Shown piece after piece: positions 29,716-38,800 of a stretch of DNA of 64,000 nt. The stretch covers positions 62,001 through 126,000 of the forward strand of contig NZ_JAIRBM010000009.1 in assembly GCF_020089865.1 (NCBI RefSeq), read 5' to 3'. The notes under the pieces are model-generated. The model saw only the letters and a program-made list of their open reading frames with translations. It was not told the DNA's origin and did not search any database. A program made the position numbers and the translations under genes. Origin of the DNA: Microvirga puerhi. Lineage in GTDB: Bacteria > Pseudomonadota > Alphaproteobacteria > Rhizobiales > Beijerinckiaceae. How positions within the stretch are numbered: the stretch's first letter is position 1; each line of letters starts with the position of its first letter.

Positions 29716-29922
29716 TCACGAGGAGCCGAGCTTGAAGAAGGCGCTGGCGGCCGCCAGCGAATTCTCCTTGCCGCGCCTGGCTTCCTGCAGGCGTGAGATC
29801 TCCCGCTCCAGCATCGCGATGCGATCGTCGATTTCATCGATGGACAGCTTCGAAAGATCCTGGCCGAATTCATGACCCGTCGGACGGAGCCGGGTTTCCT
29901 CGTCGAAGGGATCGAAAGCCAT
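29716..29922 (-). CDS. DUF1192 family small protein
   Basis: 68 aa. MAFDPFDEETRLRPTGHEFG then LSIDEIDDRIAMLEREISRL, the DUF1192 signature, with a predicted short coiled coil. ATG at 29922 with AAGGAGGATG upstream. It diverges from the quinone oxidoreductase gene, an arrangement seen in relatives. Confidence 0.85.
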   Translation of the reverse strand: MAFDPFDEETRLRPTGHEFGQDLSKLSIDEIDDRIAMLEREISRLQEARRGKENSLAAASAFFKLGSS

Positions 29923-30020
29923 GACATCCTCCTTCCTCACGCTGCCATAAGGGTAGTGCGCAGTGCACGGCTTGCCAATCTTGACCTATATCCATCAACC
30001 TTTGACGGAAGGAGGACCGA

Positions 30021-31034
30021 ATGGGGGCAATTTCTGACACGACCATTTCCGACACGATGAGAGCAGTCGTTGCCGAAGGCGCCGGAGGCCCCGATGTGCT
30101 GAAGATCGTCGAGCGCCCGGTTCCCCGCCCCGGTGAGGGAGAAATTCTCGTGCGCGTCGCGGCCGCCGGCGTGAATCGCCCCGATGTCGCCCAGCGTCAG
30201 GGCTCTTATCCGCCTCCGCCGGGAGCGCCGGACATCCTCGGCCTGGAGATCGCCGGCGTGATTGTCGCGGCGGGCCCGCATGCGACCCGCTACCCGCTGG
30301 GGGCCAGGGTCATGGCCCTCGTCCCGGGCGGCGGCTACGCGGATTATGCGATCGCCCACGAGACCAATGCCCTGCCGGTACCGGCTAACCTGTCCATGGA
30401 GGAGGCCAGCGCCGTCCCGGAGACCTATTTCACGGTCTGGACCAACGTCTTCCAGCGCGGCGGATTGCAGCCTGGCGAGACCCTTCTGATCCATGGCGGC
30501 TCCTCCGGCATCGGCACCACGGCGATTCAGCTGGCGAAGGCCTTCGGGGCAAGGGTGATCGTGACCGCCGGAACAGCCGAGAAATGCGATGCATGCCGTG
30601 CCCTGGGCGCCGACTTCGCCATCAATTACCGGGAGACCGACTTCGTCGCCGCCGTAAAGGAAGCCACGGGAAGCCGGGGCGCGAACGTGATTCTCGACAT
30701 GGTGGGCGGCGACTACATTCCCCGCAATTACGAGGCCGCTGCCCGCGACGGACGAATCGTTCAGATCGCCTTTCTGAAAAGCAGCAGAGCGGAGGTGGAT
30801 TTCCGCCTGCTCATGGTCAAGCGCCTGATCCACACCGGCTCGACCCTGCGTCCCCGCTCCGTGGCCGAGAAGGCGGAGATCGCCCGCGCGCTCGAGGAGA
30901 ACGTCCTGCCGTTGCTGGCGCAGGGCGGCGTCAGACCGGTGATGGATTCGACGTTTCCCCTGGAGGAGGTCGCCCAGGCCCATGCCCGCATGGATGCCGG
31001 CGATCATATCGGCAAGATCGTTCTCACCCTTTAG
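30021..31034 (+). CDS. NAD(P)H quinone oxidoreductase, PIG3 family zinc-free MDR
   Basis: 337 aa. Starts after a short tail with MRAVVAEGAGGPDVLKIVE; catalytic-domain motif AAGVNRPDVAQRQGSYPPPP; NADPH-binding LLIHGGSSGIGTTAIQLAKA; no structural zinc cysteine cluster is present. PIG3-type enzymes reduce quinones using NADPH in the cytosol. ATG at 30021 with GGAGGACC upstream. Confidence 0.9.
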   Translation: MGAISDTTISDTMRAVVAEGAGGPDVLKIVERPVPRPGEGEILVRVAAAGVNRPDVAQRQGSYPPPPGAPDILGLEIAGVIVAAGPHATRYPLGARVMALVPGGGYADYAIAHETNALPVPANLSMEEASAVPETYFTVWTNVFQRGGLQPGETLLIHGGSSGIGTTAIQLAKAFGARVIVTAGTAEKCDACRALGADFAINYRETDFVAAVKEATGSRGANVILDMVGGDYIPRNYEAAARDGRIVQIAFLKSSRAEVDFRLLMVKRLIHTGSTLRPRSVAEKAEIARALEENVLPLLAQGGVRPVMDSTFPLEEVAQAHARMDAGDHIGKIVLTL

Positions 31035-31183
31035 AATTGAAACATGAGGACGGGTTCCCTATAATCACCTTGTTTCCCTCACATCGTGAGACGAGATCGC
31101 TCCGGCCCAGCCGGGACGGAGCGCAGGAGAGTTTTGCCGCGCGGCGCCGATGAGCCGGCGCCCGGCCTGAAGGAGTTTAGCCC

Positions 31184-31909
31184 ATGTCCCAGGGACCGCT
31201 GATGCCGAAGGCGACAGCCGTGTGGCTTGTCGAGAATACCTCCCTGTCGTTCGACCAGATCGCCGATTTCTGCAAACTCCACCCGCTCGAAGTGAAGGGG
31301 ATCGCGGACGGTGAGGTGGCAACCGGGATCAAGGGGCTCGATCCCATCACCACCGGTCAGCTGACCCGGGAAGAGATCGAGAAGGCGCAGAATGATCCAA
31401 ACTACCGGCTCAAGATGGCCGAGACCCGGGTGAAGCTGCCCGAGCAGAAGCGCATCAAGAAGGGACCGCGCTATACCCCGGTCTCCCGGCGCCATGACCG
31501 CCCAAACGCCATTCTCTGGCTCGTGCGCAACCATCCCGAGCTGAAGGATGCGCAGATCATGCGCCTCGTCGGCACCACCAAGACCACGATCCAGCAGGTC
31601 CGCGATCGCACCCACTGGAACTCGGCGAGCCTCTCGCCCATGGATCCGGTGACCCTCGGCCTCTGCTCGCAGATCGACCTCGACTTCGAAGTCCAGCGCG
31701 CTGCCAAGGACCGGCCGCATGCCGTGGTGTCCCATGAGGGCGGCGGTACCCTGATGCCGGCGGAGATCTCGACGGCAGAGCCGGAGCGCGAGGAGCCCTT
31801 CGCCGACATGAGCCGGCCGAAGCCGGCCAAGGAGGAAGAGATCGACGTGAACTCGGTCTTCGCCAAGCTCAAGCAGCTCAAGCGCTCCGACGACGAAGAC
31901 GAAGAATAA
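31184..31909 (+). CDS. trcR: Cell cycle transcriptional regulator TrcR (DUF1013)
   Basis: 241 aa. Start MSQGPLMPKATAVWLVENTS, then LSFDQIADFCKLHPLEVKGI, VSRRHDRPNAILWLVRNHPE and the second HTH-like QIMRLVGTTKTTIQQVRDRT; the acidic C-terminus ends in a Lys/Asp/Glu tail. DUF1013 proteins are alphaproteobacterial cell-cycle regulators. Single gene with its own terminator. Confidence 0.9.
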   Translation: MSQGPLMPKATAVWLVENTSLSFDQIADFCKLHPLEVKGIADGEVATGIKGLDPITTGQLTREEIEKAQNDPNYRLKMAETRVKLPEQKRIKKGPRYTPVSRRHDRPNAILWLVRNHPELKDAQIMRLVGTTKTTIQQVRDRTHWNSASLSPMDPVTLGLCSQIDLDFEVQRAAKDRPHAVVSHEGGGTLMPAEISTAEPEREEPFADMSRPKPAKEEEIDVNSVFAKLKQLKRSDDEDEE

Positions 31910-31917
31910 GGTTTCAG

Positions 31918-31940
31918 GGCCCGGAGCGATCCGGGCCTTT
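31918..31940 (+). terminator. Rho-independent terminator after trcR
   Basis: GGCCCGGA-GCGA-TCCGGGCC followed by TTTTC, starting 9 bases after the trcR stop and abutting the stop of the convergent gene. Confidence 0.85.
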
Positions 31941-32204
31941 TCATTTGAGCCGGGACTTCTCCGCCGCTCGCTTGGCCTTGCGTTTGAGCGGCTTGCGAAG
32001 CCGCTCGCGGCCACGCTCGAAAGTCTCTTTCGCCTCGACGGCACGGTTGAGCGCGCTCATGCGCTGTTCCTTCGCGGCGCGGTGCATGCGGGCTTCCTCG
32101 TCGGAGAGAACCTGCTTCAACATCGCCTCGAATGCCGCCTCCCCCGTTGAAGTCGGCTGCGTCACGGGCTGAGCCTTCATGTTGGCATCGCGTGAGGACT
32201 TCAT
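31941..32204 (-). CDS. Small basic helical protein of unknown function
   Basis: 87 aa. No family recognised. Helical and very basic at the C-terminus (RERLRKPLKRKAKRAAEKSR), with an acidic middle (FEAMLKQVLSDEEARMH). It starts five bases after the prpE stop on the same strand, so it is probably read from the prpE transcript. The ATG at 32204 is preferred; 32180 is possible. Confidence 0.6.
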   Translation of the reverse strand: MKSSRDANMKAQPVTQPTSTGEAAFEAMLKQVLSDEEARMHRAAKEQRMSALNRAVEAKETFERGRERLRKPLKRKAKRAAEKSRLK

Positions 32205-32209
32205 CCCGG

Positions 32210-34171
32210 CTACTCCCCCAATCCCCGCTTCCGAAGCGCCTCTCCGATTTCGCCGAGGATCGCCGGATCGTCGATGGTGGCCGGCATTGTCCATGTCTCG
32301 CCATCGGCGATCTTCTTCATGGTCCCGCGAAGGATCTTGCCGGAGCGCGTCTTCGGCAGCCGCCCGACCGTGATGGCGATCTTGAAGGCGGCCACGGGAC
32401 CGATCTTTTCCCGCACCAGCCCGACCAGTTCCGTCTCGACGACCGCCGGCGATTGTCCGACTCCGGATTTCAGCACCACGAAACCGCAGGGGACCTCCCC
32501 TTTCAGGGAATCGCGCACGCCGATCACGGCACATTCCGCGACTGCCGGATGGGAGGCCAGCACCTCCTCCATGCCGCCGGTGGAGAGCCGGTGGCCGGCC
32601 ACATTGATGATGTCGTCCGTACGGCCCATGATGTAGACGTAGCCGTCGCCATCGATGAAGCCGGCATCCGAGGTGTTGTAGTAGCCGGGATAGGTGACGA
32701 GATAGGCGTCGCGGAAGCGCTCATCCGCATGCCACAGGGTCGGTAGGCAGCCGGGCGGCAATGGCAGTTTGATGGCGATCGATCCCATCGTGTCCGCGGG
32801 AAGCTGCCGCCCTCCCTCATCGAGAACCTGCACGTCATAGCCCGGCATGGGGACGGTCGGCGAACCGTACTTGACCGGCAGGGCGCCGAGGCCGAGCGGA
32901 TTTCCGGCGATCGGCCAGCCGGATTCGGTCTGCCACCAATGGTCGATGACGGGCACACCGAGGATCCGCTCGGCCCATTGCACCGTGTCCGGATCGGCGC
33001 GCTCGCCCGCCAGGAACAGGGCCCTGAAGCTCGACAGATCGTAGTTCTGAAGATGCGTCGCGTTCGGGTCTTCCTTCTTGATCGCCCGGAAGGCCGTCGG
33101 TGCTGTGAACAGCACCACGGCCTTGTGCTCCGCGATGACGCGCCAGAAGGCACCGGCATCCGGCGTGCCGACCGGCTTGCCTTCGTAGAGAATAGATGTG
33201 CATCCATGCAGGAGCGGGCCGTACACGATGTAGGAATGGCCGACCACCCAGCCCACGTCAGAGGCGCAGAAATAGACCTCGCCCGGATCGACCCCATAGA
33301 GATTCTTCATGGACCATTTGAGCGCGACCATATAGCCGCCCGTGTCGCGCAGAACCCCCTTCGGCCGGCCTGTCGTCCCCGAGGTGTAGAGAATGTAGAG
33401 CGGATCGGTCGCGGCAACGGCCACGCAGGGTGCCTTCCGCCCGGCCTCACGCGCCGTGGCGACGGCCGCTTGCCAATCGTGGTCCCGGTCCTTCACGAGC
33501 ACGGCCTGCGCCTGCGGGCGCTGATGGATCAGGCAGGCTTGCGGCTTATGAGCGCTCAACGCGATCGCCTCGTCGAGGAGCGGCTTGTAGGGCACCACAC
33601 GGGCGCCCTCGACACCGCAGGAGGCGGAGAGCACGAGCTTGGGCGTGGCATCCTCCAGCCGGGTCGCGAGCTCGCGCGCGGCAAATCCGCCGAACACGAC
33701 GGAATGTACGGCTCCGATGCGAGCGCAGGCCAGCATGGCGAAGACGGCTTCCGGGATCATGGGCATGTAGAGGATCACTCGGTCTCCCTTGGAGACGCCC
33801 ATCTCCTGCAATACGGCCGCCAGCGTGGCGACCTCGTCCCGCAGCTCGTGATAGGTGAAGGTCCGGATCGTCCCGGTGACAGGGCTGTCGTAGATCAGCG
33901 CCGCCTGACCCGCGCGGCCGCGCTCCACATGGCGGTCGACGGCATTGTAACAGGCGTTGCATTCCGCTCCCACGAACCAGCGTCCATAGACGCCTTGCGC
34001 CGGGTCGAAAATCCTCTCCGCTGCCTTCGACCAATCGATCTCGCGGGCAGCCTCCTCCCAGAACCATTCCGGGTCGGATTGCCAGCGTCCGTAGGCGTCG
34101 TGGTAGCGGCTCCGACCCGATCCATTCTGGTTCGATGTCTCCTGGCTCGAGGTCATCCGGGTCGTTGTCAT
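32210..34171 (-). CDS. prpE: Propionyl-CoA synthetase
   Basis: 653 aa acyl-adenylate-forming enzyme: propionate + ATP + CoA to propionyl-CoA + AMP + PPi. Nucleotide loop LYILYTSGTTGRPKGVLRD; PrpE-type DVGWVVGHSYIVYGPLLHG and YEGKPVGTPDAGAFWRVI; acyl-pocket VIDHWWQTESGWPIAGNPL; C-terminal catalytic lysine in PKTRSGKILRGTMKKIADG. The details around the G-H-S-Y and W-P-I-A-G-N motifs favour PrpE over acetyl-CoA synthetase, but acetate could also be used. Confidence 0.88.
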   Translation of the reverse strand: MTTTRMTSSQETSNQNGSGRSRYHDAYGRWQSDPEWFWEEAAREIDWSKAAERIFDPAQGVYGRWFVGAECNACYNAVDRHVERGRAGQAALIYDSPVTGTIRTFTYHELRDEVATLAAVLQEMGVSKGDRVILYMPMIPEAVFAMLACARIGAVHSVVFGGFAARELATRLEDATPKLVLSASCGVEGARVVPYKPLLDEAIALSAHKPQACLIHQRPQAQAVLVKDRDHDWQAAVATAREAGRKAPCVAVAATDPLYILYTSGTTGRPKGVLRDTGGYMVALKWSMKNLYGVDPGEVYFCASDVGWVVGHSYIVYGPLLHGCTSILYEGKPVGTPDAGAFWRVIAEHKAVVLFTAPTAFRAIKKEDPNATHLQNYDLSSFRALFLAGERADPDTVQWAERILGVPVIDHWWQTESGWPIAGNPLGLGALPVKYGSPTVPMPGYDVQVLDEGGRQLPADTMGSIAIKLPLPPGCLPTLWHADERFRDAYLVTYPGYYNTSDAGFIDGDGYVYIMGRTDDIINVAGHRLSTGGMEEVLASHPAVAECAVIGVRDSLKGEVPCGFVVLKSGVGQSPAVVETELVGLVREKIGPVAAFKIAITVGRLPKTRSGKILRGTMKKIADGETWTMPATIDDPAILGEIGEALRKRGLGE

Positions 34172-34269
34172 GGCATTACCCCAATGTGTTCACCGCATGA
34201 GACTTCCAAGCCCTGCCGTGGTAGCAGGCGAAAACGCTGCGGTCAGCGGCGACTTTCGGCGAGTTGGCC

Positions 34270-35028
34270 ATGATCACCGATCTCTCGTTTTATGTCGCGG
34301 CTGTACCGGCGGTCGTCCTGATGGGTTTGTCGAAAGGCGGCTTTTCGGGACTCGGTCTCCTGTCGCTGCCGCTCATGGCGCTCGTCGTTTCGCCGGTGCA
34401 ATCGGCGGCCATCATGCTGCCGATCCTGATCATTCAGGATGTGGTGACCGTCTGGGCCTATCGGCGCTACTGGGACCGCCGCAATCTCGCGATCCTCATC
34501 CCAAGCAGCATCGTCGGCATCGTCTCGGGCTATCTCCTGGCGGCCAGGGTCTCGGATGCAGCGGTCACGCTTGCGGTCGGCGTCATTTCGATCGCATTCG
34601 CCGTTCGCAGGCTGATCGTCGAGCGGCGCGCGATGCCGCCAGACCCGACCAAGGCGGATGTTCCGCACGGGCTGTTCTGGGGCACCGTGATCGGCTTCAC
34701 CAGCATGGTCGCCCATGCGGGCGGGCCGCCGTTCCAGATCTATGTGATGCCGCAGCGCCTGCCGCGCGACATCTTCGTCGGAACGGGAGCGATCTGCTTC
34801 GCGCTCATCAACTGGATCAAGGTGCCGCCCTATCTGGCTCTGGGCCAGTTCACCCACGAAAATCTCACAACCGCCGCCGCCCTCTTTCCGGTCGCGGTGG
34901 TTTCCACGTGGCTCGGGGTCCTGCTCGTGCGCCGGACCTCCGGTGAACGGTTCTACACCCTCGTTTATCTTCTTCTGGTCCTGGTAGGCGCCAAGCTTAT
35001 CGTCGACGGCATCAGGACATTTCTGTGA
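34270..35028 (+). CDS. TauE/SafE family sulfite or organosulfonate exporter
   Basis: 252 aa with about eight hydrophobic segments. The N-terminal VLMGLSKGGFSGLGLLSLPLM and second-half FTSMVAHAGGPPFQIYVMP are the two duplicated TauE/SafE motifs. The family exports sulfite, sulfoacetate or similar anions across the inner membrane; the substrate here is unknown. The ATG at 34270 is preferred over TTG at 34264. It diverges from prpE. Confidence 0.88.
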   Translation: MITDLSFYVAAVPAVVLMGLSKGGFSGLGLLSLPLMALVVSPVQSAAIMLPILIIQDVVTVWAYRRYWDRRNLAILIPSSIVGIVSGYLLAARVSDAAVTLAVGVISIAFAVRRLIVERRAMPPDPTKADVPHGLFWGTVIGFTSMVAHAGGPPFQIYVMPQRLPRDIFVGTGAICFALINWIKVPPYLALGQFTHENLTTAAALFPVAVVSTWLGVLLVRRTSGERFYTLVYLLLVLVGAKLIVDGIRTFL

Positions 35029-35036
35029 GATCCAAT

Positions 35037-35072
35037 AAAAAAGCTGCCGCATCCCTGACGGATGGCGACAGC
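35037..35072 (-). terminator. Terminator downstream of the minus-strand DUF465 gene
   Basis: Read on the minus strand: GCTGTCGCCATCC-GTCAG-GGATGCGGCAGC then TTTTTTATTGG. The stem has one mismatch and a strong T-run. It lies just past the TauE stop, so it may serve both directions. Confidence 0.75.
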
Positions 35073-35104
35073 TCTTGGTGGGGAATGAGGAGAGGATGGT
35101 GTGA

Positions 35105-35287
35105 TCAGTGCACCATCGCGTGAGAGCTTCTGAGGCGGGAAATCTGATCCTTGAGCTGAAGTTTCTTGCGCTTCAGCTCCGCCAGCTTCGTGTCATCCAT
35201 GGACGGGTGATTGAGAGCATCCTGAATCTCGCGCTCAAGCGCCTGATGCCTCCGTTCGAGCTCCACAAGATGATTCTGCAGCGGCAT
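35105..35287 (-). CDS. DUF465 (YdcH-like) small coiled-coil protein, copy 1
   Basis: 60 aa. NHLVELERRHQALEREIQDA then DDTKLAELKRKKLQLKDQIS, the YdcH/DUF465 pattern of a short helical hairpin with the L-K-R-x-K-L-x-L-K-D core. Function unknown. ATG at 35287 with AGGAGGTTGCTG upstream. A second DUF465 gene diverges from it 198 bases away. Confidence 0.85.
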   Translation of the reverse strand: MPLQNHLVELERRHQALEREIQDALNHPSMDDTKLAELKRKKLQLKDQISRLRSSHAMVH

Positions 35288-35484
35288 ATCAGCAACCTCC
35301 TGTTCGACATCTGACGACAGGAGTGTGACACAGAGAAAATGGCGAGTCGAAGGCAAAGCATGCTGCATTGCGGCGAAGGAACGGCCTGGGCACGGCCCGG
35401 TTGCATCTTGCTCTCGACCCGCCCGGAGCGCATAATTTTGGCTTCTCGCACCCGCTTAAGGCGACGTGCCATCTGGGTTTTTCG

Positions 35485-35685
35485 ATGCATGATCTGGCTG
35501 AACTCGAAGCGGACCTCGCGCGCCTCAAGCAGGAGCATCGCGACCTGGACATGGCGATCGAAGCCCTCGAACAGATGATCGCCGGAGATCAGCTTCAGGT
35601 GCAGCGCCTGAAGAAGCGCAAGCTGGTCCTCAAGGATCGGATCATCCAGATCGAGGATCAGATCACCCCCGACATCATCGCCTGA
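35485..35685 (+). CDS. DUF465 (YdcH-like) small coiled-coil protein, copy 2
   Basis: 66 aa. LAELEADLARLKQEHRDLDM then LQVQRLKKRKLVLKDRIIQI. The L-K-K-R-K-L-x-L-K-D core is shared with the divergent neighbour, so they are paralogues. The ATG at 35485 is chosen because upstream residues do not resemble the family. purE follows 91 bases later. Confidence 0.8.
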   Translation: MHDLAELEADLARLKQEHRDLDMAIEALEQMIAGDQLQVQRLKKRKLVLKDRIIQIEDQITPDIIA

Positions 35686-35776
35686 AAGGCAGGCGGCTCT
35701 ACGCATGGCCCTTGCTTGGCCATGAAGGCTTCGCTATGCCCGCCGTGACGCAGTTGGCCAGAGCCGGAGCCGGACC

Positions 35777-36268
35777 ATGGCAGGAACCCCCGTTGCCATC
35801 ATCATGGGCAGTCAATCCGACTGGGCCACCATGCGGCACGCCGCCGAAACCCTTGATCTCCTCGAGATCCCTTACGACGCACGCATCGTGTCCGCTCACC
35901 GCACGCCTGACAGGCTCGTCTCCTTCGCCAAGGGCGCGAAAGCGGCCGGCTTTCAGGTGATCATCGCGGGCGCCGGCGGCGCTGCACATCTTCCCGGCAT
36001 GACGGCATCCATGACCCCGCTTCCGGTCTTCGGCGTGCCGGTGGAGTCCAAGGCCCTGTCCGGGCAGGACAGCCTCCTCTCCATCGTGCAGATGCCGGCC
36101 GGCATTCCGGTGGGTACGCTCGCGATCGGGCGAGCCGGCGCTGTCAATGCCGCCCTTCTTGCCGCGGCGGTTCTTGCACTGCACGATAAGAACCTGGCGA
36201 AACGGCTGGATGCCTGGCGCGACAGGCAAAGCGAAAGCGTGGCCGAGCGGCCCGTCAGCGAAGGCTGA
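35777..36268 (+). CDS. purE: N5-carboxyaminoimidazole ribonucleotide mutase PurE
   Basis: 163 aa class I Pur[21 protein letters not shown] and [20 protein letters not shown] carry the active-site Ser and His; [20 protein letters not shown] follows. It converts N5-CAIR to CAIR in purine synthesis together with PurK, encoded six bases downstream. Confidence 0.97.
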   Translation: MAGTPVAIIMGSQSDWATMRHAAETLDLLEIPYDARIVSAHRTPDRLVSFAKGAKAAGFQVIIAGAGGAAHLPGMTASMTPLPVFGVPVESKALSGQDSLLSIVQMPAGIPVGTLAIGRAGAVNAALLAAAVLALHDKNLAKRLDAWRDRQSESVAERPVSEG

Positions 36269-36274
36269 GAGGAC

Positions 36275-37354
36275 ATGATTCGCCCCGGCAGCACCCTCGG
36301 CATTCTCGGTGGCGGCCAGCTCGGCCGCATGATGGCCATGGCGGCCGCGGATCTGGGACTTCGCACCCATATCTACGCGCCGGAGCGGAACAGTCCCGCC
36401 TTCGACGTAGCTGCAGAGCATACGGTTGCGGCTTACGAGGACGAGGCAGCCCTCGTGCGCTTCGCCAAGGCGGTGGACGTCGTCACCTACGAGTTCGAGA
36501 ATGTCCCGGCCGCGACGGCGGCTATCCTGGGCGCCCATGCCCCCCTCGCTCCGAATGCGCATGCCCTCGCCGTGTCGCAGGACCGGCTGATGGAAAAAAC
36601 CTTCGTGGCGGAGCTGGGCATCGCGACAGCCCCCTTCGCGGCTGTCGCGGGCGAGACGGATCTCGTCGGCGCCCTGGAGCGGATCGGCCGTCCCGCCGTG
36701 CTCAAGACCCGCCGCTTCGGCTATGACGGCAAGGGCCAGGTCATGATCCGGCCCGATACGGATCCGGCGGAGGCGTTCGCGGCGATCGGCAGGGCGCCAG
36801 CCATCCTGGAAGGCTTCGTTCCCTTCGAGCGCGAGGTTTCGGTCGTCGCGGCCCGGACGGCTGCAGGCGCCTTCGCAGCCTACGATCTCTGCGCCAACGA
36901 GCATCGCCACCACATTCTGGCGACGACCCGGATTCCGGCCGGCGTCTCCCGCGGGACCGAGGAGGCGGCCTTCGAGATTGCCCGGTCGATCGCCGAGGCT
37001 CTCGATTACGTCGGGGTCCTTGCCGTCGAGCTGTTCCTGCTGACCGGCGAGGATGGCGAGCGTCTTGTCGTCAACGAGATTGCGCCGCGAGTGCACAATT
37101 CCGGCCATTGGACCCTTGGCGGCGCGGTGACGTCGCAATTCGAGCAGCATGTCCGGGCCATCTGCGGCTGGCCCCTCGGCGCGACGGGCCGCCTGGGCCG
37201 GGTCGAGATGCAGAATCTGATCGGCGACGACGCGCATGCCTGGGAGCAGGTTCTGGCCGAGCCAGGAGCCCATCTCCATCTCTACGGCAAGGCCGAGGCC
37301 CGGCCTGGCCGCAAGATGGGACATGTGACTCGCGTCTACCCCGAAAGCGACTGA
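36275..37354 (+). CDS. purK: N5-carboxyaminoimidazole ribonucleotide synthase PurK
   Basis: 359 aa ATP-grasp enzyme. Start TLGILGGGQLGRMMAMAAAD; ATP-binding LKTRRFGYDGKGQVMIRPD; metal-binding VVNEIAPRVHNSGHWTLGGA. It carboxylates AIR with bicarbonate and ATP. It sits six bases after purE, so the two are one operon. Confidence 0.97.
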   Translation: MIRPGSTLGILGGGQLGRMMAMAAADLGLRTHIYAPERNSPAFDVAAEHTVAAYEDEAALVRFAKAVDVVTYEFENVPAATAAILGAHAPLAPNAHALAVSQDRLMEKTFVAELGIATAPFAAVAGETDLVGALERIGRPAVLKTRRFGYDGKGQVMIRPDTDPAEAFAAIGRAPAILEGFVPFEREVSVVAARTAAGAFAAYDLCANEHRHHILATTRIPAGVSRGTEEAAFEIARSIAEALDYVGVLAVELFLLTGEDGERLVVNEIAPRVHNSGHWTLGGAVTSQFEQHVRAICGWPLGATGRLGRVEMQNLIGDDAHAWEQVLAEPGAHLHLYGKAEARPGRKMGHVTRVYPESD

Positions 37355-37521
37355 AACCTTTTCCTGGCTGAGCCGTTGTCGGCATTGGTCGGTGCTTTTC
37401 TCGTGAAGATGCCTGGACAATCTGGGTGCCTTCTGGTAGTCACGCCGGTCAGATCGAGGTGCGCAGGACGCGCCTCATTTCTTTTTGTCACAATCGAAAC
37501 GGATCAATACGAGGAATTCGC

Positions 37522-37770
37522 GTGCAGGTTCTTGTCCGGGATAACAACGTCGATCAGGCGCTCCGCGCTCTCAAGAAGAAGATGCAGCGTGAGGGCATCT
37601 TTCGCGAGATGAAGCTTCGCGGTCATTACGAGAAGCCGTCTGAGAAGAAGGCCCGTGAAAAGGCCGAGGCCGTTCGTCGCGCCCGCAAGCTGATCCGTAA
37701 GCGTATGCAGCGCGAAGGCCTCCTGCCTTCGAAGCCGCGCACTGCCGCTCCGGGCCGTCCGGCCCGCTAA
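37522..37770 (+). CDS. rpsU: 30S ribosomal protein S21
   Basis: 82 aa. [20 protein letters not shown], then [20 protein letters not shown] and a basic C-terminus. GTG start at 37522 after GAGGAATTCGC; the upstream in-frame residues are not part of S21. The C-terminal extension ([13 protein letters not shown]) is longer than in E. coli, usual for alphaproteobacteria. Confidence 0.95.
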   Translation: MQVLVRDNNVDQALRALKKKMQREGIFREMKLRGHYEKPSEKKAREKAEAVRRARKLIRKRMQREGLLPSKPRTAAPGRPAR

Positions 37771-37812
37771 GCTCTTCCCAGAGCTTTATAATTTTGGCCT
37801 TTCGATTGTGAA

Positions 37813-37849
37813 CGGCGCCCGTCTGCAAAGACCGGGCGCCGATTGCATT
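37813..37849 (+). terminator. Probable terminator after rpsU
   Basis: CGGCGCCCG-TCTGCAAAGAC-CGGGCGCCG followed by ATTGCATTT: a 9-bp GC stem with a weak T-rich tail, 42 bases after the stop. Confidence 0.65.
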
Positions 37850-37947
37850 TCGGAGCCACCCTCCCCGTTCAGGCTGCTTTATTTCATGGCTGTTAAGGTT
37901 TACCGGTTAGGGTGAACCTATCCCCCTTTCACGAGCTGGAGACGAAG

Positions 37948-38778
37948 GTGCTCGCCCCATCGATTCGCCGCTTTGCGCCCCTGACCCTGACCCTTGTCGC
38001 CCTTGGCCTCGCCGCCTGCGAGACCACCAGCGGCGTCACCCGGCGCATCGCCGTCGTGGAGGAAGACACCCAAGGCACGAGCAAGGTGAACATCGCCTCT
38101 CTGTCGGACGTGATCGAGCGCAACCCAGGCGATCCGGGCGCATACAATACCCGCGGCGCCGCCTATGCCCGGGTCGGCCGCTACAGCGACGCCATGACGG
38201 ACTTCACCAAGGCGGTTCAGCTCGATCCGAACAATGCCCCGGCCTATGCCAACCGCGCCCTCGCCCTTCGGCAGACGGGCCGCAACGACCAGGCGCTGGC
38301 CGACTTCACCCGTGCGATCCAGGCTGATCCCAATTACGGCCCGGCCTATATCGGCCGTGGCAACCTTCTGCGCGCCCAGAATCAGTACCAGGACGCTCTC
38401 AACGATCTGAATGCCGCGATCCGGCTGCTTCCTGAATCCGCCGAGGCTCTCCATGCCCGCGGCCTGCTTTATCAGCGCCAGGGCATGCACCAGCAGGCCG
38501 TCCTTGACTTCGACGCCACGATCGACCGCAATCCCTTCGTCGCCGCGCCCTACGCCGCCCGGGGCCAGAGCCTCATCGCCATGGGGCAGTTCGACAAGGC
38601 GATCGAGGACTTCAACGCCGCTCTCAACGTGAATGCCCGTGACGCCGATTCCTGGGCCTGGCGCGGCGTCGCCTTCGAGAAGCAGGGCAACAAGAGCCAA
38701 GCTGCCGAGAGCTTCCAGCGCGCTCTTGCCATCGACAACACCAATCAGGTCGCGCGGCAGGGCAATTCCCGCCTCTGA
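37948..38778 (+). CDS. TPR-repeat lipoprotein
   Basis: 276 aa. Signal peptide with lipobox (LTLTLVALGLAAC) followed by about six TPR units such as AYNTRGAAYARVGRYSDAMT, AYANRALALRQTGRNDQALA and SWAWRGVAFEKQGNKSQAAE. A membrane-anchored periplasmic scaffold is likely (NlpI-like role is inference). The start is taken as GTG at 37948 after GGAGACGAAG; an upstream GTG at 37912 would put 12 polar residues before the signal peptide. Confidence 0.85.
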   Translation: MLAPSIRRFAPLTLTLVALGLAACETTSGVTRRIAVVEEDTQGTSKVNIASLSDVIERNPGDPGAYNTRGAAYARVGRYSDAMTDFTKAVQLDPNNAPAYANRALALRQTGRNDQALADFTRAIQADPNYGPAYIGRGNLLRAQNQYQDALNDLNAAIRLLPESAEALHARGLLYQRQGMHQQAVLDFDATIDRNPFVAAPYAARGQSLIAMGQFDKAIEDFNAALNVNARDADSWAWRGVAFEKQGNKSQAAESFQRALAIDNTNQVARQGNSRL

Positions 38779-38800
38779 CGGCGCGGGCAGCGCTCCTTTC

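Noticed and set aside
32210..34171. Acetyl-CoA synthetase (acs)
   Set aside because: The motifs around G-H-S-Y-I-V-Y-G-P-L-L and W-P-I-A-G-N-P-L, and the length, fit PrpE better.
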